Origin: Sacculina carcini
Taxonomy: Eukaryota; Arthropoda; Thecostraca; Sacculinidae
Assembly: GCA_916048095.2 (NCBI GenBank)
Contig: OU696572.1
Location: 10,901,376 to 10,965,375, forward strand
Direction: 5' to 3'
Length of the DNA stretch: 64,000 nucleotides
Shown: piece after piece, positions 11,324-24,429 of the stretch
How positions within the stretch are numbered: the stretch's first letter is position 1
How the letters are laid out: every line of letters starts with the position of its first letter
Notes under the pieces: generated by a model
Database searches by the model: none
What the model was told of the DNA's origin: nothing
What the model saw: the letters and a program-made list of their open reading frames with translations, nothing else
Program-made: the position numbers and the translations under genes

Positions 11324-13309
11324 GTCCAGGTCTTTACAGCACCAGCATCTGCAATGAAAGAGCAGCTGTTCTGTAGTCCAGAGGTCCCTGGATCACACGA
11401 TTTGAAGTGGAGCTCCAATGTCTGAATGTGGCTTCTCACTAGAACAACGCAGCTTTCACTCAGACACGTCCACACGCGATGAGGTTCCGCGCAACACTGA
11501 CACGGTGCCGACACACTCAGTCTGACGCACCACAAGCGACGCACCAATCTGTCTCGCGTCTGAAGCGGCCGTGACGATGCTAGAAGGGCGGTGCCCAAAA
11601 GCAGACAGCGCTCTCGTTCAGAACGATGGTGTCATTTGTGCCGCCATAAAAGACAAAATACAGCAGCACAATGAGGATATGAAATAGCACGAGAGTACTA
11701 GAAAAAATTAGAAATAGGTTGCAAGCTAGCATGCCTATACAATACGGTTATGTTGTTTGTTTTTCAATTATTATAGTTGGGTCATAATAGAAGTAAATGT
11801 AATTTCCAATCGATATAGAAAATCAATCATAACTTACAAATATAATTAAATCACTATTATTATGACAATAATTGTTAATCAAATTACTTGACATAAGTTA
11901 AAATATGTTCATGAATTTGGCTAGACTGCAAAATAGTTTCACTATTCCGCGTTTCAATTGTAAAACATATTTACTCCACAGTTGTGAAGACAATTATCTT
12001 CTATGTAGACATTCTGTTATATGTACATGAATATTCTATGTCCTTGAAAGTCCTTGCCTTTCCCTAACTCCTTTCCGCTACCAATAACTAGATTGGTTTG
12101 TTCTATATGCTATACTCTGTCTATTTGCTCTTCAATATTTCACCGTAATCATCCAGCTATAATAATAATGCCCCCTCCACGTTTGAATAGAGAAACTGGT
12201 CTTTTTTTGGCATATCCACGTATAACGCTCAGATTTTTTATAATATGTTGATTGATTGAATTATATAGTTTTTTATTATAGTTATAGGCTTTTTGTATTA
12301 TATTGATTGATTTAATACCACAAAATTACCAATAATTTATCACATATTCAAGTATAATGTTGCCTTCAACTTTTGATGTTGAAATTTGGCACGAAATTGG
12401 GCTGAAGCTGATTGTACTTGTGGGTGATTACGGTAATTTCTATCGTTTTATCTTGTACAATCTAATTTGTGCATTAAATCAAATACGTTTGTCTATTAGA
12501 AATATGCTTGTCTGTCTGTCAGCAACAAAAAAAGACTACAAGTACATCCATGTGTGTGTGTGTGTGTGTGTGTTCGTATCGAGCTAATGGAATTTTCTCG
12601 TCAAGCTGACAAAACCTGCCTGACTACTTGACGTATGCACATTGGAAAATTAAGTGGTTACAGCTGAACAAGAACGGTGGGTATTTGTCGAATTACAATA
12701 ATATACCTGTCTGTAAGGTGTGCCTGTATTAGCATTCTCGCGGAATTCAAATGATTGACGTAGCAAGCAAGATTATTTTCGTCGCCAACTTGTATGTAGT
12801 ACAGATATAATGCCATACCGTACGCCATTTTTCGACATACAGACTAAAAAAGTTGAGAAAACCTGGGAAACACTCCACAGTACTTTCACTACATCTAAGC
12901 AGTTTCCTCAACTCATGTGCGCCCAAGTCTCCCCGTTGAATTATGGTTTTTTATATAAAAAACATCGCTAATTTGGTATAAAAACTTGTATGCATACAAT
13001 GCTATTTGAATTGAGTGGATGAATGTAGACAAAAATCAGTTTCAAAGCAAACATCAATGCGATGCACATGAAGAGGTTTCGCTATCGAGGTTTATAAATA
13101 GAGGTTTCGCTATTCTACTCCGGATTAATTGTTCTTGCTATTTTATTGTTAGCCATTTTGTTTTGTGATTTTACGCTCTTTTACCTGCTGATTTCTCCCT
13201 TATTCTGTTCAATTTCCTCGTTTTACCACTTTGATGTTTTTGGATTTTCGCGCTTGGGTTCTACCAGCGCTATAACAAATACATATTGATGTTGTTGTTG
13301 ATCAGACAG
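11324..13309. other. Divergent intergenic region between BOK and the 13-24 kb gene
   Basis: About 2 kb between a minus-strand and a plus-strand gene. The first 300 bases (11324-11640) are GC-rich and probably BOK 5' UTR or promoter; the frame there gives no recognisable protein. 11650-13200 is AT-rich with a short (TG)n run at 12553-12571. It may contain 5' exons of the plus-strand gene that I could not identify. Confidence 0.5.
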
Positions 13310-16300
13310 TGTTTCTCGATTGGCAAGAGTGAGGCGGAGTGCACTCGCCCAATTCTCAGCCATTACGACAACGATTTGGTGACCTTGTGCGAGCTGGTTT
13401 ACGAGCGTAGCTCCGAGTGGCGCGTCATTCACCGCCAGGTCAAAGATCGCCAAAGTGCGCACAGCAATGAGGTCACGACCGCACGTAAACACAAACACAC
13501 ACACGCGCACACACACACATGGTGGCATGAAGATAAACAAATAGGGTATAGGGTACATATAGGGTAGGAGAAAAAGTGATGTAGGAGTGTATAATGTTGA
13601 AGAAATATCAAAACCAATTCAAGAAATCGTGAAAATCGTGTTGGTGTTTAATATCTCGTATTCATGTAAATTAAATATTCCATACTATGCCGTAAAGAAT
13701 AATTGTCTAGATCGCAAAATAACATTTAGTTATGGCTAAAATTGTGAGAAAAAATTTCACTGCAGCATGCCAACACAAGGAACAATGATGAAAAAGACAA
13801 AACATGATCAAAAGTATCAATGATCAAATTAAATATTCATGTATCGTTTTTGAATAAATAATATTTTCCGTGTTTGTCTTCATACATAAATATTTAACCA
13901 GAGTAAGATTTATGTTTTGTGTAAAGTATGAGGAATTTTGCTTACGCCCTGAAAATGTGGTTTGTAGCTGTTTTGGTTTTTATATTCTTGTGTGAAGTAT
14001 ACTTGTTCAGAAAGTCATTTTTATTTGTCATAAATACTGAATATAAAAATTTCAAACAATAAGTGAATAATTGTTTTGAAATGTATTTTATTATTTGAAC
14101 GTCTGGTGGAAGACATCTTTCAAGCAGAAATTGCCAACAATACGATGATTTGAGAACCACTGGTTTTTCTGTTCCACTTGAAATGAACAACTTGACAATA
14201 CCCAAGGTCAGAGTCGGCGTTCAGTACGCGCGCGAGTTTCATGCGGTGATGGGTGAGCAGAAATTATCTAGAATTATGTTTCAAGTTTCGCATAGGAAAT
14301 TATTAGTTACGGGCTTCAATTAATTTCTTCTGGTTGGTTTGTTCATTTTTGTTTCGTTTGAACTTATGTTTCAATTATTGTCGTTTTTAGGTAGGTAGCT
14401 TGGTATATATTTAACCAGAGTAAGATTTATGTTTTGTGTAAAGTATGAGGAATTTTGCTTACGCCCTGAAAATGTGGTTTGTAGCTGTTTTGGTTTTTAT
14501 ATTCTTGTGTGAAGTATACTTGTTCAGAAAGTCATTTTTATTTGTCATAAATACTGAATATAAAAATTTCAAACAATAAGTGAATAATTGTTTTGAAATG
14601 TATTTTATTATTTGAACGTCTGGTGGAAGACATCTTTCAAGCAGAAATTGCCAACAATACGATGATTTGAGAACCACTGGTTTTTCTGTTCCACTTGAAA
14701 TGAACAACTTGACAATACCCAAGGTCAGAGTCGGCGTTCAGTACGCGCGCGAGTTTCATGCGGTGATGGGTGAGCAGAAATTATCTAGAATTATGTTTCA
14801 AGTTTCGCATAGGAAATTATTAGTTACGGGCTTCAATTAATTTCTTCTGGTTGGTTTGTTCATTTTTGTTTCGTTTGAACTTATGTTTCAATTATTGTCG
14901 TTTTTAGGTAGGTAGCTTGGTATCAGTTGAAAGTGAATATTTCTTGGATTTTGTCGATGTTTAGCGTGTAGTCCCAAACGTGACATGTGTTTACTGAAAC
15001 ATTATTATGTGGTCGATTTGAGTGAAATGCAGTCAAATATGCATGCTACACATTATGATGTTAAAATGAACGGCTTAGCTATAGGGAAAAATATATTGGT
15101 ACAGTTATATATATTGCCCTAGTGTGTGGGCGTGTGTTAGTATTACATTGTACACATATGCATGTATATTTACCGTTTTTGGGTGTGTGTATGCGTGTGT
15201 GTGTTTGTGTGCTTGTACTGTTGCGAATGGTTTGAGTTTTGTATTTGCGTGTTTGTCTTTCTGTATGTATTTTCTCTGAATAGGTTTTTCGGATTGCAAT
15301 TGAATTGAACATGCACATGCATTCATTCAACATACACGTTGCACATGAATTTTACATACTGATATTTATAATATGATTGACTTTTTCTAGTGCCATTTGT
15401 TTATTGTTTGTATTAATTAATTCTAATTTGATAAGATTTGTTTATCTTGGTTTGTTACGTGTGTACATACACACACACACGCACACACGTTTACACTACA
15501 TGTGACACACACGTGTATACACATACATATGCACATACACGTATCAAATTTTATTTATCGTTTTAATCCAGCATTTAGTTTGATTCCTGCCTCTTTCTTA
15601 ATTATCTTTCACTTTTCCGACTAAGCACGTATTTGTTATACCCTCTCACTCACTCTATTTTTGGGCGCTTCTGGTACATGGGGCCACCGTTTGGTGGTAA
15701 TAGTATCACTTGCACTCTTTCCATGTCATTCGACTTGCCTGGAATAAATAATAATATTAATAATAATACAATAATTTAACGCATCAATGCCACAACAATA
15801 AGACTACGTCGAGGCAATACTGTGGGCCCCCATTATAGGCGTACAGCAATGAGGTCACGACCGCACGTAAAGACAAACACACACACACACGTACACACAC
15901 ACGTACACACTCTTATGAAACGTAAATGAAAACCAAACCAACACGTACACACACATGGTGACATACAAATAGGGTATAGGGTACATATAGGGTAGAAGAA
16001 AAAGTGATGTAGGAGTGTCATGTTGAAGAAATATCAAAACCAATTCAAGAAGGCGTGAAACTCATGTACGTGTTGGTGTTTAATATCTCGTATTAATGTA
16101 AATGTATTATTCCATACTATGCCGTAAAGAATATTCGTCTACATCGCAAAATTACATTTAGTTATGGCTAAAATTGTGGAAAAAAACTTCACTGCAGGAT
16201 GCCAACACTAGGAACAATGATGAAGTACATAAGAAATACACTTCATACATAAATGCTCAGACTTACGTCAAAATATCGTTTTCAAACACGTTTCACCTTG

Positions 16301-19300
16301 TGATAGAAATCACCTTATTATGAATTACTTGAATTAAAAGACATATTTAACCATATTAATTCAAGATTTATGTTTTGTGTAAAGTATGAGGAATTTTGCT
16401 TACGCCCTGAAAATGTGGTTTGTAGCTGTTTTGGTTTTTATATTCTTGTGTGAAGTATACTTGTTCAGAAAGTCATTTTTATTTGTCATAAATACTGAAT
16501 ATAAAAATTTCAAACAATAAGTGAATAATTCTTTTGAAATGTATTTTATTATTTGAACTTCTGGTGGAAGACATCTTTCAAGCAGAAATTGCCAACAATA
16601 CGATGATTTGAGAACCACTGGTTTTTCTGTTCCACTTGAAATGAACAACTTGACAATACCCAAGGTCAGAGTTGGTGTTCAGTACGCGCGCGAGTTTCAT
16701 GCGGTGATGGGTGAGCAGAAATTATCTAGAATTATGTTTCAAATTTAGCATAGGAAAATATTAGTTACGGGTTTCAATGAATTTCTTTTGTACTTTCTTC
16801 TGGTTGGTTTGTTCATTTTTGTTTCGTTTGAACTTCTGTTCCAATTATTGTCGTTTTTAGGTCGATACATTGGTATCAGTTTAAAGTGAATATATACTGG
16901 ATTTTGTCCATGTTTAGCGTGTACTCCCAAACGTGTACTATATGACATGTGTTTACTGAAACAATATTATGTGGTCAATTTGAGTGAAATGCAGTCAAAT
17001 ATGCATGCTACACATCATGATGTTAGAGTGAACGGCTTAGCTATAGGAAAATAATATATTGGTACAGTGATGTATGTTGCCCTAGTGTGTGGGTGTGTGT
17101 TAGTATTAAATTGTGCACATATGCATGTATATTTACCGTTTTTGGGTGTGTGTATGCGTGTGTGTGTTTGTGTATGCGTGTATGTATGCGTGTGTTTGTG
17201 TATGCGTGTGTGTATGCGTGTGTTTGTGTATGAGTGTGTTTGTGTATGCGTGTTTGTGTATGCGTGTTTGTGTATGCGTGCTTGTGTATGCGTGTGCGTG
17301 TGTATGCGTGTGCTTGTGTATGCGTGTGTTTGTGTATTCGAGTGTGTGTTTGTGTATGCGTGTGCTTGTGTGTGTGTGTGTGTGTGTGTGTTAGTGTGTG
17401 TGTGTTAGTGTGTGTGTGTTAGTATATTGGGAAATAATATATTGGTTCAGTGATGTATGCGTGCGTGTGCGTGCGTGTGTATGCGTGTGTGTGCGTGCGA
17501 GCGTGTGTATGCGTGTGTATGCGTGCGTGTGTGTGCGTGCGAGCGTGTGTATGCGTGCATGTGTGCGTGTGTGTGTGCATGTACTGTTAATGAATGGTTT
17601 GAGTTTTGTATTTGTGTGTTTGACTTTCTGTATGTATTTTCTATGAATAGGTTTTTCGGATTGCAATTGAATTTTACATGCACATACATGCATTCAACAT
17701 GCACGTTACACATGAATTTTACATATTGATATTTACATAATGATTTACTTTTCCTAGTGCTATTTGTTTATTGTTATTGTTTTATTCATATTATTTGTAT
17801 TAATTAATTCTAATTTGATAAAATTTGTTTATCTTGGTTTGTTACGTGTGTAGATACACACACACGCACACACATTTACACTACATGTAACACACACGTG
17901 TATACACATACATATGCACATACACGTATATAATTTTATTCATCGTTTTAATCCATCCTTTTGTTTTGTTGTATTCCTGTCTCTTTCTTCATTAGCTTTA
18001 TTTTTCCGACTAAGCACGTATTTGTTATACCCTCTCACTCTATATTTTGGGCGCTTCCAGTACATGGGGCCACCGCATGGTGGTAATAGGACCTGCACTC
18101 TTTCCATGCCATTCGACTTGCCTGGAATAAATCATAATATTAATAATAAAACAATAATTTAACGCATCAATGCCAAAACAATAAGAGTACGTCGACCATC
18201 GATGCCGATGCGAGGTCTTATGGAGTCCACCGAGGGCAATACTGTGGGCCCCCATTATAGGAAAATGCACCATTATAATTGATGATTTGGGAAAATGCAA
18301 CTACGAACAGCCCTACGATCTCCATTAAGCTGGGTATTTTTATGTGCTACTTTTTAGCAGTTTGTTATATCATGCGCAAGGCAACAAGGTCCCTCAACGC
18401 TCATCCCCGGGCGGGAGTTCGCATGGCGGTTGATACGGCTCTGCATTCTGCAACATGTGTACTATTTGAAACGAACATAAAGTTAACGTTATCAGACATT
18501 CCTAGATACCGGTAGCTGTGTTCGTATGTTTGCAGATGAAGCTGGCTCTAGTCACGACAGCACGCGCAAGTCGACAGTCAAGGAGGATACTCCGGAACAC
18601 GGATACTCGGCATCGGCAAGTGAGAGCGGTGATGAAGACAACACTGTCCGTTTGCTGTTTGTCGTGGACGATCAGGACGATTCAGACGTGCCGCACACGA
18701 TCGTTTATCAAATTGAAGATGCTTGTTTGACCAAACGGATACGCAGGACTCTTGATATACACGCGGGTGGTGGAAAAACACGCGACTTGTCATCACTGCG
18801 AGTGGATGACGTCGAAACAATATTGAAGCTCTTGTCTGTCATACATCGGCTGGACACGACGGACACACATGAGATATCGTCTAATCACAAACAGGATGAT
18901 TTGAAGGCGAAATGTACTGCGGATGTTGAGATTGGTGTCGCATCCAGTGCTTCATCAGCGGCAGCCAATCATGAGAATAACGGCCAACATGAAGACAATT
19001 TTGATCGTGACCTAAGAGTTTCTCAAAACACGATAGAACACCATTCATCCAGTTTTTCTGCAAATGGGAAGCTTCCCACAGTCCCTGGGGAAATTCTAGA
19101 AGATGTGTACTGCAGATATTGCTTTCAACGCGAGTCACACCTGCATCCAATGGTGATTTTTCCGAGCCCCCATGAAGAAGATGTCTGCGGAGAACAAAGC
19201 ATCGTTAATGGTTCATTTTTACTTGAAAGAGTTCTACAATTGATTCTGCAGAGGAGTGAACTTCCAGTGTCACCATCAGCTTCTGAAGACAAAAACGAAC

Positions 19301-22300
19301 TACGACAGCAGATTCGATCACCAGAAGCGGCGTCATCTGATCATATTTCTGAAGTAAAATTCAATATCAAGACTAGACAGAAGATCAAATCATTTCATCC
19401 CAACATGGCGATTATAAAAATTATTCAGCAGGCGTCGCGCGAATGTAAGGACACCTTTCGAGTGATTGAGAATGTAATTTTCAGACGAAAAGAGTGGGGT
19501 ATAGGCAGTGTTGAAAAGTTGTCCGTCTTAACAAGCGCACTGAGGACGAATTCCAAGAATGTCGCATCGGATTTGTCCAGATTGAAAGACAAACTAGACC
19601 AGCTGAGTCTCAGCCAGCTGCAATCACTCGAAGAGACCACTGAGATGCTGAAAGATATTGTTGTTGGATCCATTGAAACAAAACATGTCACTTCAGCCGA
19701 CGATTGTGACGATATAGATAAGCGCCAAAAAATGGCACCGTATGCACAAAGGCAGACTGAAGAGACTGCAGACAGCAACAGTAGCGACGGCAGCGATTAT
19801 CCTGATCAAGATATGCACGGTGAAAATGTCATGAAGTGTCACCAAGCTGAAGAAATCGATGAAACATTAAAATATGTTTTAAATTTGTATTCAGTTGAAG
19901 ACAGTACAGTGAGAGAGATATTCAGAATATGGGACCTGTTTTCGAATCTCAGGATGCAGGAAGAAACCAGAGAAAAAGTTTGCGACATACACAATTTCCA
20001 ACATGTATCGGGAAAACCAGATGTGAGTGAAAATACGGCAGCAACAATTCCAGACCTACAGATTGCCGTGGAGCGTCCGATAGAATATAACACAGAAAAA
20101 GATGATGCTTGTGATTTTTCTAACAAAGCGAAGGGAGACGAGACTGAACGTCAATCAAGCGACCTAGCTGATAATACAAATGACAATGTGCAGCCACCAA
20201 ATTCAACGTTGAAGTCAGTCAATGCGAGCCAGTCCGGAACAGAGCTATATCCACGTGGAAATGATGATTCACGCGGGGCAAAGTTGTTGTCACTGTTCGA
20301 GCTTAGTTTGGAACTAAACGAATCTACAGATGCCACAAGCTCGTCCGATGACTCCTTTCACGATGCCGAGCTTGAAGGTTGTGCTACAGACGGTTTAGAT
20401 TTCTTCTATAGGAACCAAAGCACATGTAGTACAGAGGGTTGTTTTGAATACGACGACACAACCATTTCGAATGAGGCGGACGATGAACACCAGAAAAACG
20501 GTGACAGCAGAGTTGACGTGGACATTGTTGTTTGTATATCAGCCGTCTTAACAAACGTACTGAAGATGAATTCCAAGAATGTCGCGTCGGAGTTGTCCAC
20601 ATTGAAAGACAAACTAGACCAGCTGAGTCTCAGCCAGCTGCAATCACTCAAAGAGACCACTGAGATGCTGAAAGATATTGTTGTTGGATCCATTGAAAGA
20701 AAACATGTCACTTCAGCCGACGATTGTGACGATATAGATAAGCGCCAAAAAATGGCACCGTATGCACAAAGGCAGACTGAAGAGACTGCAGACAGCAACA
20801 GTAGCGACGGTGAGCAAAAAGCAAAAAGTGAAGGGTCAGCAAGATGTAAGATTCCGTGTTTGGTCTCACGAGGGCTCTCGAAAAGAGCGGAGTGAACTGC
20901 GAAGCGATCCACCAGCACCAAATACACTCGTCACAATTGAATTGGCTACAAAACATCCTCCAGTTGACATCGAAGAGAGTGTTATTTTGATTACAAATAT
21001 TAACCGGATCGGAGGCTACTTGACCGTCAGACAGGTTTTATCCAATGTCTACTCAACGACAACTGACTTTGATGTGAACAAAGTGCTTGGTCAAATGAGT
21101 CAAGCAGGCTTGCTGAGAAGGGACACTGATGGCATTCTAAAAGGAACAGCCGATTCGTATGTGTTCGACAAGTACGATCAAGCAAATGGTCACAAGAAAA
21201 GTCGTCAAGAAACAAGGAGATATATGCGAGACTACAAGAAAACCTGCACAAAATACTGGCGTGAAAAAAACAAAAATCTTACTTGGCAGAATCCCGCAGA
21301 AACAGCCGTTGAACGACAAATAAAACAATCAAAAATTGATATTGATCTCAATACGTTTGTGTCGCTATACGCCAATTTCAGCAAACGACCAATGACGTAT
21401 CTTCCTGCAGACTTTAACGAGGAAGAACTGCTGATTGATCCTGCCAGAATATTTGAAACATGTCCCCTTCTGAAGATGATGGCAATGCATGAAGCAGCAT
21501 ACATGTCAACACAAAAGACGATTGATGACAAAAATATCAAGTACCTAATCAAACCCAGAATAGGCATCAAGAAACATCTGGAAGCAATGAAAATGATCAG
21601 TGGAATGAAAGTACATGATATGCAACAGCGGAGCGTTCTGAAACAACTAAAAAATAATTCAGCCGCACTCGAAAAGTCCTTAGAAGAGCACTCAAAGCAA
21701 CTCTTACGCGATACTGAGAAGTTACGTTCTGTTAAAGAGAATGCAAACAATACATTGATCGAGAGGCACACCAAGTTCTTGCAGACAACAGACAGAGATA
21801 TTAAGGAGATCGAGAAAAAGACAAGTAATATGTGCAAGGAGTTCGATTATCGTATGAAGACAAGTGAACTGAGTACCATTTTTGGTTTGAGCCAAGAAAG
21901 CGCACGAAAGAGAGGAAAGGGTCGTACCAAAGACCATCCAAGACACATGTCCGTCGCTCAGCAGCAGCTGAAACAGTCTGTGATGTCCAATTGTCTTGAG
22001 AAGCTGGCCAGTTTGAATAAGTGCACTAATGAGCTGGTGAGCGCAATAACCATTGAGGCGCAAAGTACTGACATGTTTGAGCGAATTACAGTAATCGATC
22101 TGGTCCAGCTGCAAAAACCTGTCTGTCCCAAAGCACAAAAATACTGCGCACTCGTTGAAAGAAAGCCAAATGACTTGGATCCGCCAGCTGATCCTGTGAC
22201 CAAGCACAAGCCTGACTACGCATTCCTTGATTATATCGGATTCGAATTCGAGGCTGACAAAAATTTGTTCAGGACACACAGTCCACGGATATTCGGGGAG

Positions 22301-24429
22301 ATGACTGATGAAATATTTGTCGGAAAAGACCACTCGTCAGACACAAGCGGAAATAAACGAACTGTGTTTTATGCGTGCAAGGTTTTGACAATGACTCAAA
22401 ACAGAATGATAAATTGTGATTGCAAATTAACCTGGCATAATGACGCAGTTTTCGATAAAGCCCTGTGCAAAACGATAGAAAACGGACAATTTCTGAAACT
22501 ATGTGACTTCCCAGAGTGTTTTTTGAGCCACACGTGCGCTGAAAGTACACTTGCCAGGTGTGAGAAATATGTGAAAGTAGAAACAGTGCCTAGAGAGAAA
22601 GACCGCAGCAAGGAATTCATGGACAATCAGATGCTCTCAAACCCTGAATTGAAGTTGAATGATCAACTAGAGTTTTTGGCGAAAGCAACTCTTATACTGA
22701 ATCCTAAAATGGATGAGTTGGATAGACCTTCATACAAAATATCAACGAACGGTGAATACGCTTTCAAAGAATTTCTTCAGCGTTATCTCACCACCGAGGT
22801 CTTGCAGTTTGTATGCGACCAGTGTGAAGATGCGGCACCTTCGCTGTTTGGAGCGTCAACATACCGTCACTGGAAGCAACTGACTGTGAATGAAATGCGA
22901 GCTTATATTGTGCACATGTTGTGCGATCATTCCTTGAATGACTGCGATCGAAATGTGTCCAACTTTGCAGGAGATGACAAGAACGTCAGTGCAGTTGTTA
23001 GTTGCGTGCAAAAGTCTTCAGTCATCAGCGAAAGTCGCCTGCGACAGCTTACAACTGTTTGGAAGGCGTTTGATGTATCCAATGGTGACGATAGATGTCT
23101 GGAGCGCTTAAACAGCCTGATGGAGATGATTTCCTGTGCAACTGGCTACACTAACATGAACCATTGGAAAACGGACTTACTGTTTGTTTTCAACGTGGGA
23201 ACAGATGCGGAAATGATGGACGACCACGGCATACCAAGTCTAACAGATCTGCCATGCCAAAGTGAAATGAGTGTGGTGGTCAATTCCAGTCTGTTGACAC
23301 TGTGGATCAATGTCAATAAGATGCGAGCACACGCTGAACACCAGGTATCCACGGTACCGCTGGGTGTGGTCGAGCGTGTCGCAACCATGCTCACCGATCC
23401 CATAGTTGGTCGTCCGTTGTGTTACTTCAGTGTCTTGGACGCGGTCAGCTTACGACGTCTGCAGCATAAAGCAGTGTTGACGCTGGCGTCCATTGCCGGC
23501 AGTGTCAGTTCGCTAATGAGCGGAGGAGCTGATCTGATTGACACCAACACTTGTTCGTCGTTCACGGCGCAGGGCATACAACCGTGCAACGTTTTCCACC
23601 GTCGGTCAATGTGCGTGCACGGAGAAGTGGATGCTGTCGTCTCCAGCGTTCACAGTCGGAGAATCTTCTCTTGCGGCGAAGTCTTCCACCAAGTCGGCCA
23701 GCTCGAGAACGTTCTTTGGAGGCGTTTGCACTCGAGCCTCAGCTGGTTCGATCACCGCAGAATTGATAGCGTGTCGTGAGTATCCCACATTTAGTTTCTA
23801 GTCGACATTGTAAGCGGCGGTCGAAATCATCAAGCTGGTTGAACATCTTTCAGTAATGATATAATTAATACTGTTCTACTCACTTAAGAACAATTGTATT
23901 GCCAATGGTTTCGCACAATTTATTAGTGTTTAATACCCAAGCCTTGTTTATCATACATAAATCATAGGAAAATTTGTATAAAATTGTATGATATTTTCAA
24001 GTGTTGTTTTTTCATTTTATATTTTCCAGGTCTGGGCAATTCTTGTTCGTAAAAAGCCTTCATCTGCTTGCGTACAACTGCATCATTCTACAGCAGCAAA
24101 ACTGCGGCATGTCATCCACCAGTCCAGCTCACCAGCCCGATCATTCCGGCGACGACGGCAGACATCATCTCAGTACGGTGTGCTCGGCTGCCTATTGCCA
24201 GCGTACAATGGGCGAATTCCTGCAGTGCGCCAGACAGTGGCTGCGAGAACTGCCCAAGCGACAAATCTACCCGCCAATGACACCCTCCACAACGTCCAGA
24301 AGAGCCACGCGTACAAGCAGACGTCGTTCCGAGAGGCAACAACCAGAAGAGACGTCCGTAGACTGGAGAGATCATGTAATCGAGCAGCAAGAGCGACAAG
24401 CTGACTTGGTCAGACAGATCACCAAATAA
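13310..24429 (+). CDS. Large unrecognised coiled-coil protein, 5' end incomplete
   Basis: Proposed exons 13310-13438, 14207-14252 (or one of two further copies), 18536-20809, 20916-23775 and 24030-24429 keep phase (0, 1, 1, 2) and encode 1902 residues to a TAA stop. I do not recognise the family. The first exon ([16 protein letters not shown]) has a spectrin-like helical look. The 18.5 kb exon is acidic and Ser/Asp-rich with helical blocks. The next exon opens with a possible winged-helix segment ([25 protein letters not shown]), then lysine/glutamate-rich coiled coil around 21600-21900, then a cysteine-containing C-terminal part ([14 protein letters not shown]). The last exon ends in a basic, coiled stretch. 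A 268 bp block is duplicated inside the 18.5 kb exon. The 106 nt intron 20810-20915 is inferred from the frame change; its acceptor has a poor pyrimidine tract, so a frameshift or assembly fault is possible. The long exons themselves are sound. Confidence 0.6.
13461..15790. repeat. Segmental duplication, copy A (2.3 kb)
   Basis: Starting with CAGCAATGAGGTCACGACCG and ending near the sequence GGGGCCACCGTTTGGTGGTA plus TAATAATA repeats, this block recurs at 15845-18150 with scattered substitutions and microsatellite length changes. Copy A also contains the internal 517 bp tandem. The duplication starts about 20 bases after the proposed donor of the exon 13310-13438, so the coding exon itself was not copied. 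Confidence 0.9.
13891..14924. repeat. 517 bp perfect tandem duplication
   Basis: Two head-to-tail units (13891-14407 and 14408-14924) read identically wherever I compared them, including the whole stretch around the 46 bp mini-exon. The lack of divergence implies a very recent event or an assembly artefact. Each unit contains TTTGAGAACCACTGG, which resembles a hAT terminal repeat. Confidence 0.92.
15845..18150. repeat. Segmental duplication, copy B
   Basis: Diverged copy of 13461-15790 carrying one mini-exon copy (16665-16710) and a longer TG/TATGCG-rich microsatellite field (about 17090-17580). Shared landmarks include CTGGATTTTGTC, TGACATGTGTTTACTGAAAC and GCACGTATTTGTTATACCCT. Confidence 0.9.
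19523..19790 (+). repeat. Exonic 268 bp direct repeat, copy 1
   Basis: Paired with 20543-20810, offset exactly 1020 bases (340 codons), so both copies are in the same frame. I count about nine differences, seven of them in the first 70 bases. It encodes the helical stretch [13 protein letters not shown] and a tail DSNSSDG. Confidence 0.95.
20543..20810 (+). repeat. Exonic 268 bp direct repeat, copy 2
   Basis: Second copy of the block at 19523-19790. Its end coincides with the proposed splice donor at 20810 (GACG then GTGAGC), whereas copy 1 continues coding as GACGGCAGCGAT. The breakpoint at a donor suggests that an exon 3' end took part in the duplication. Confidence 0.93.

Noticed and set aside
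13942..14722. Minus-strand 87-residue frame repeated exactly at 13942-14205 and 14459-14722 and again at 16400-16663
   Set aside because: It repeats only because the DNA is duplicated; it overlaps the plus-strand mini-exon and has no codon-level conservation in copy 3 (changes there are not silent on this strand).
18279..18515. 78-residue frame just before the 18.5 kb exon
   Set aside because: It is closed by a stop before the exon and its phase does not fit the acceptor at 18536; no recognisable content.
20810..20843. A 34 nt intron or programmed frameshift
   Set aside because: Both would restore frame, but no other intron in the window is that short and no slippery site is evident; a 106 nt intron is simpler, though unproven.
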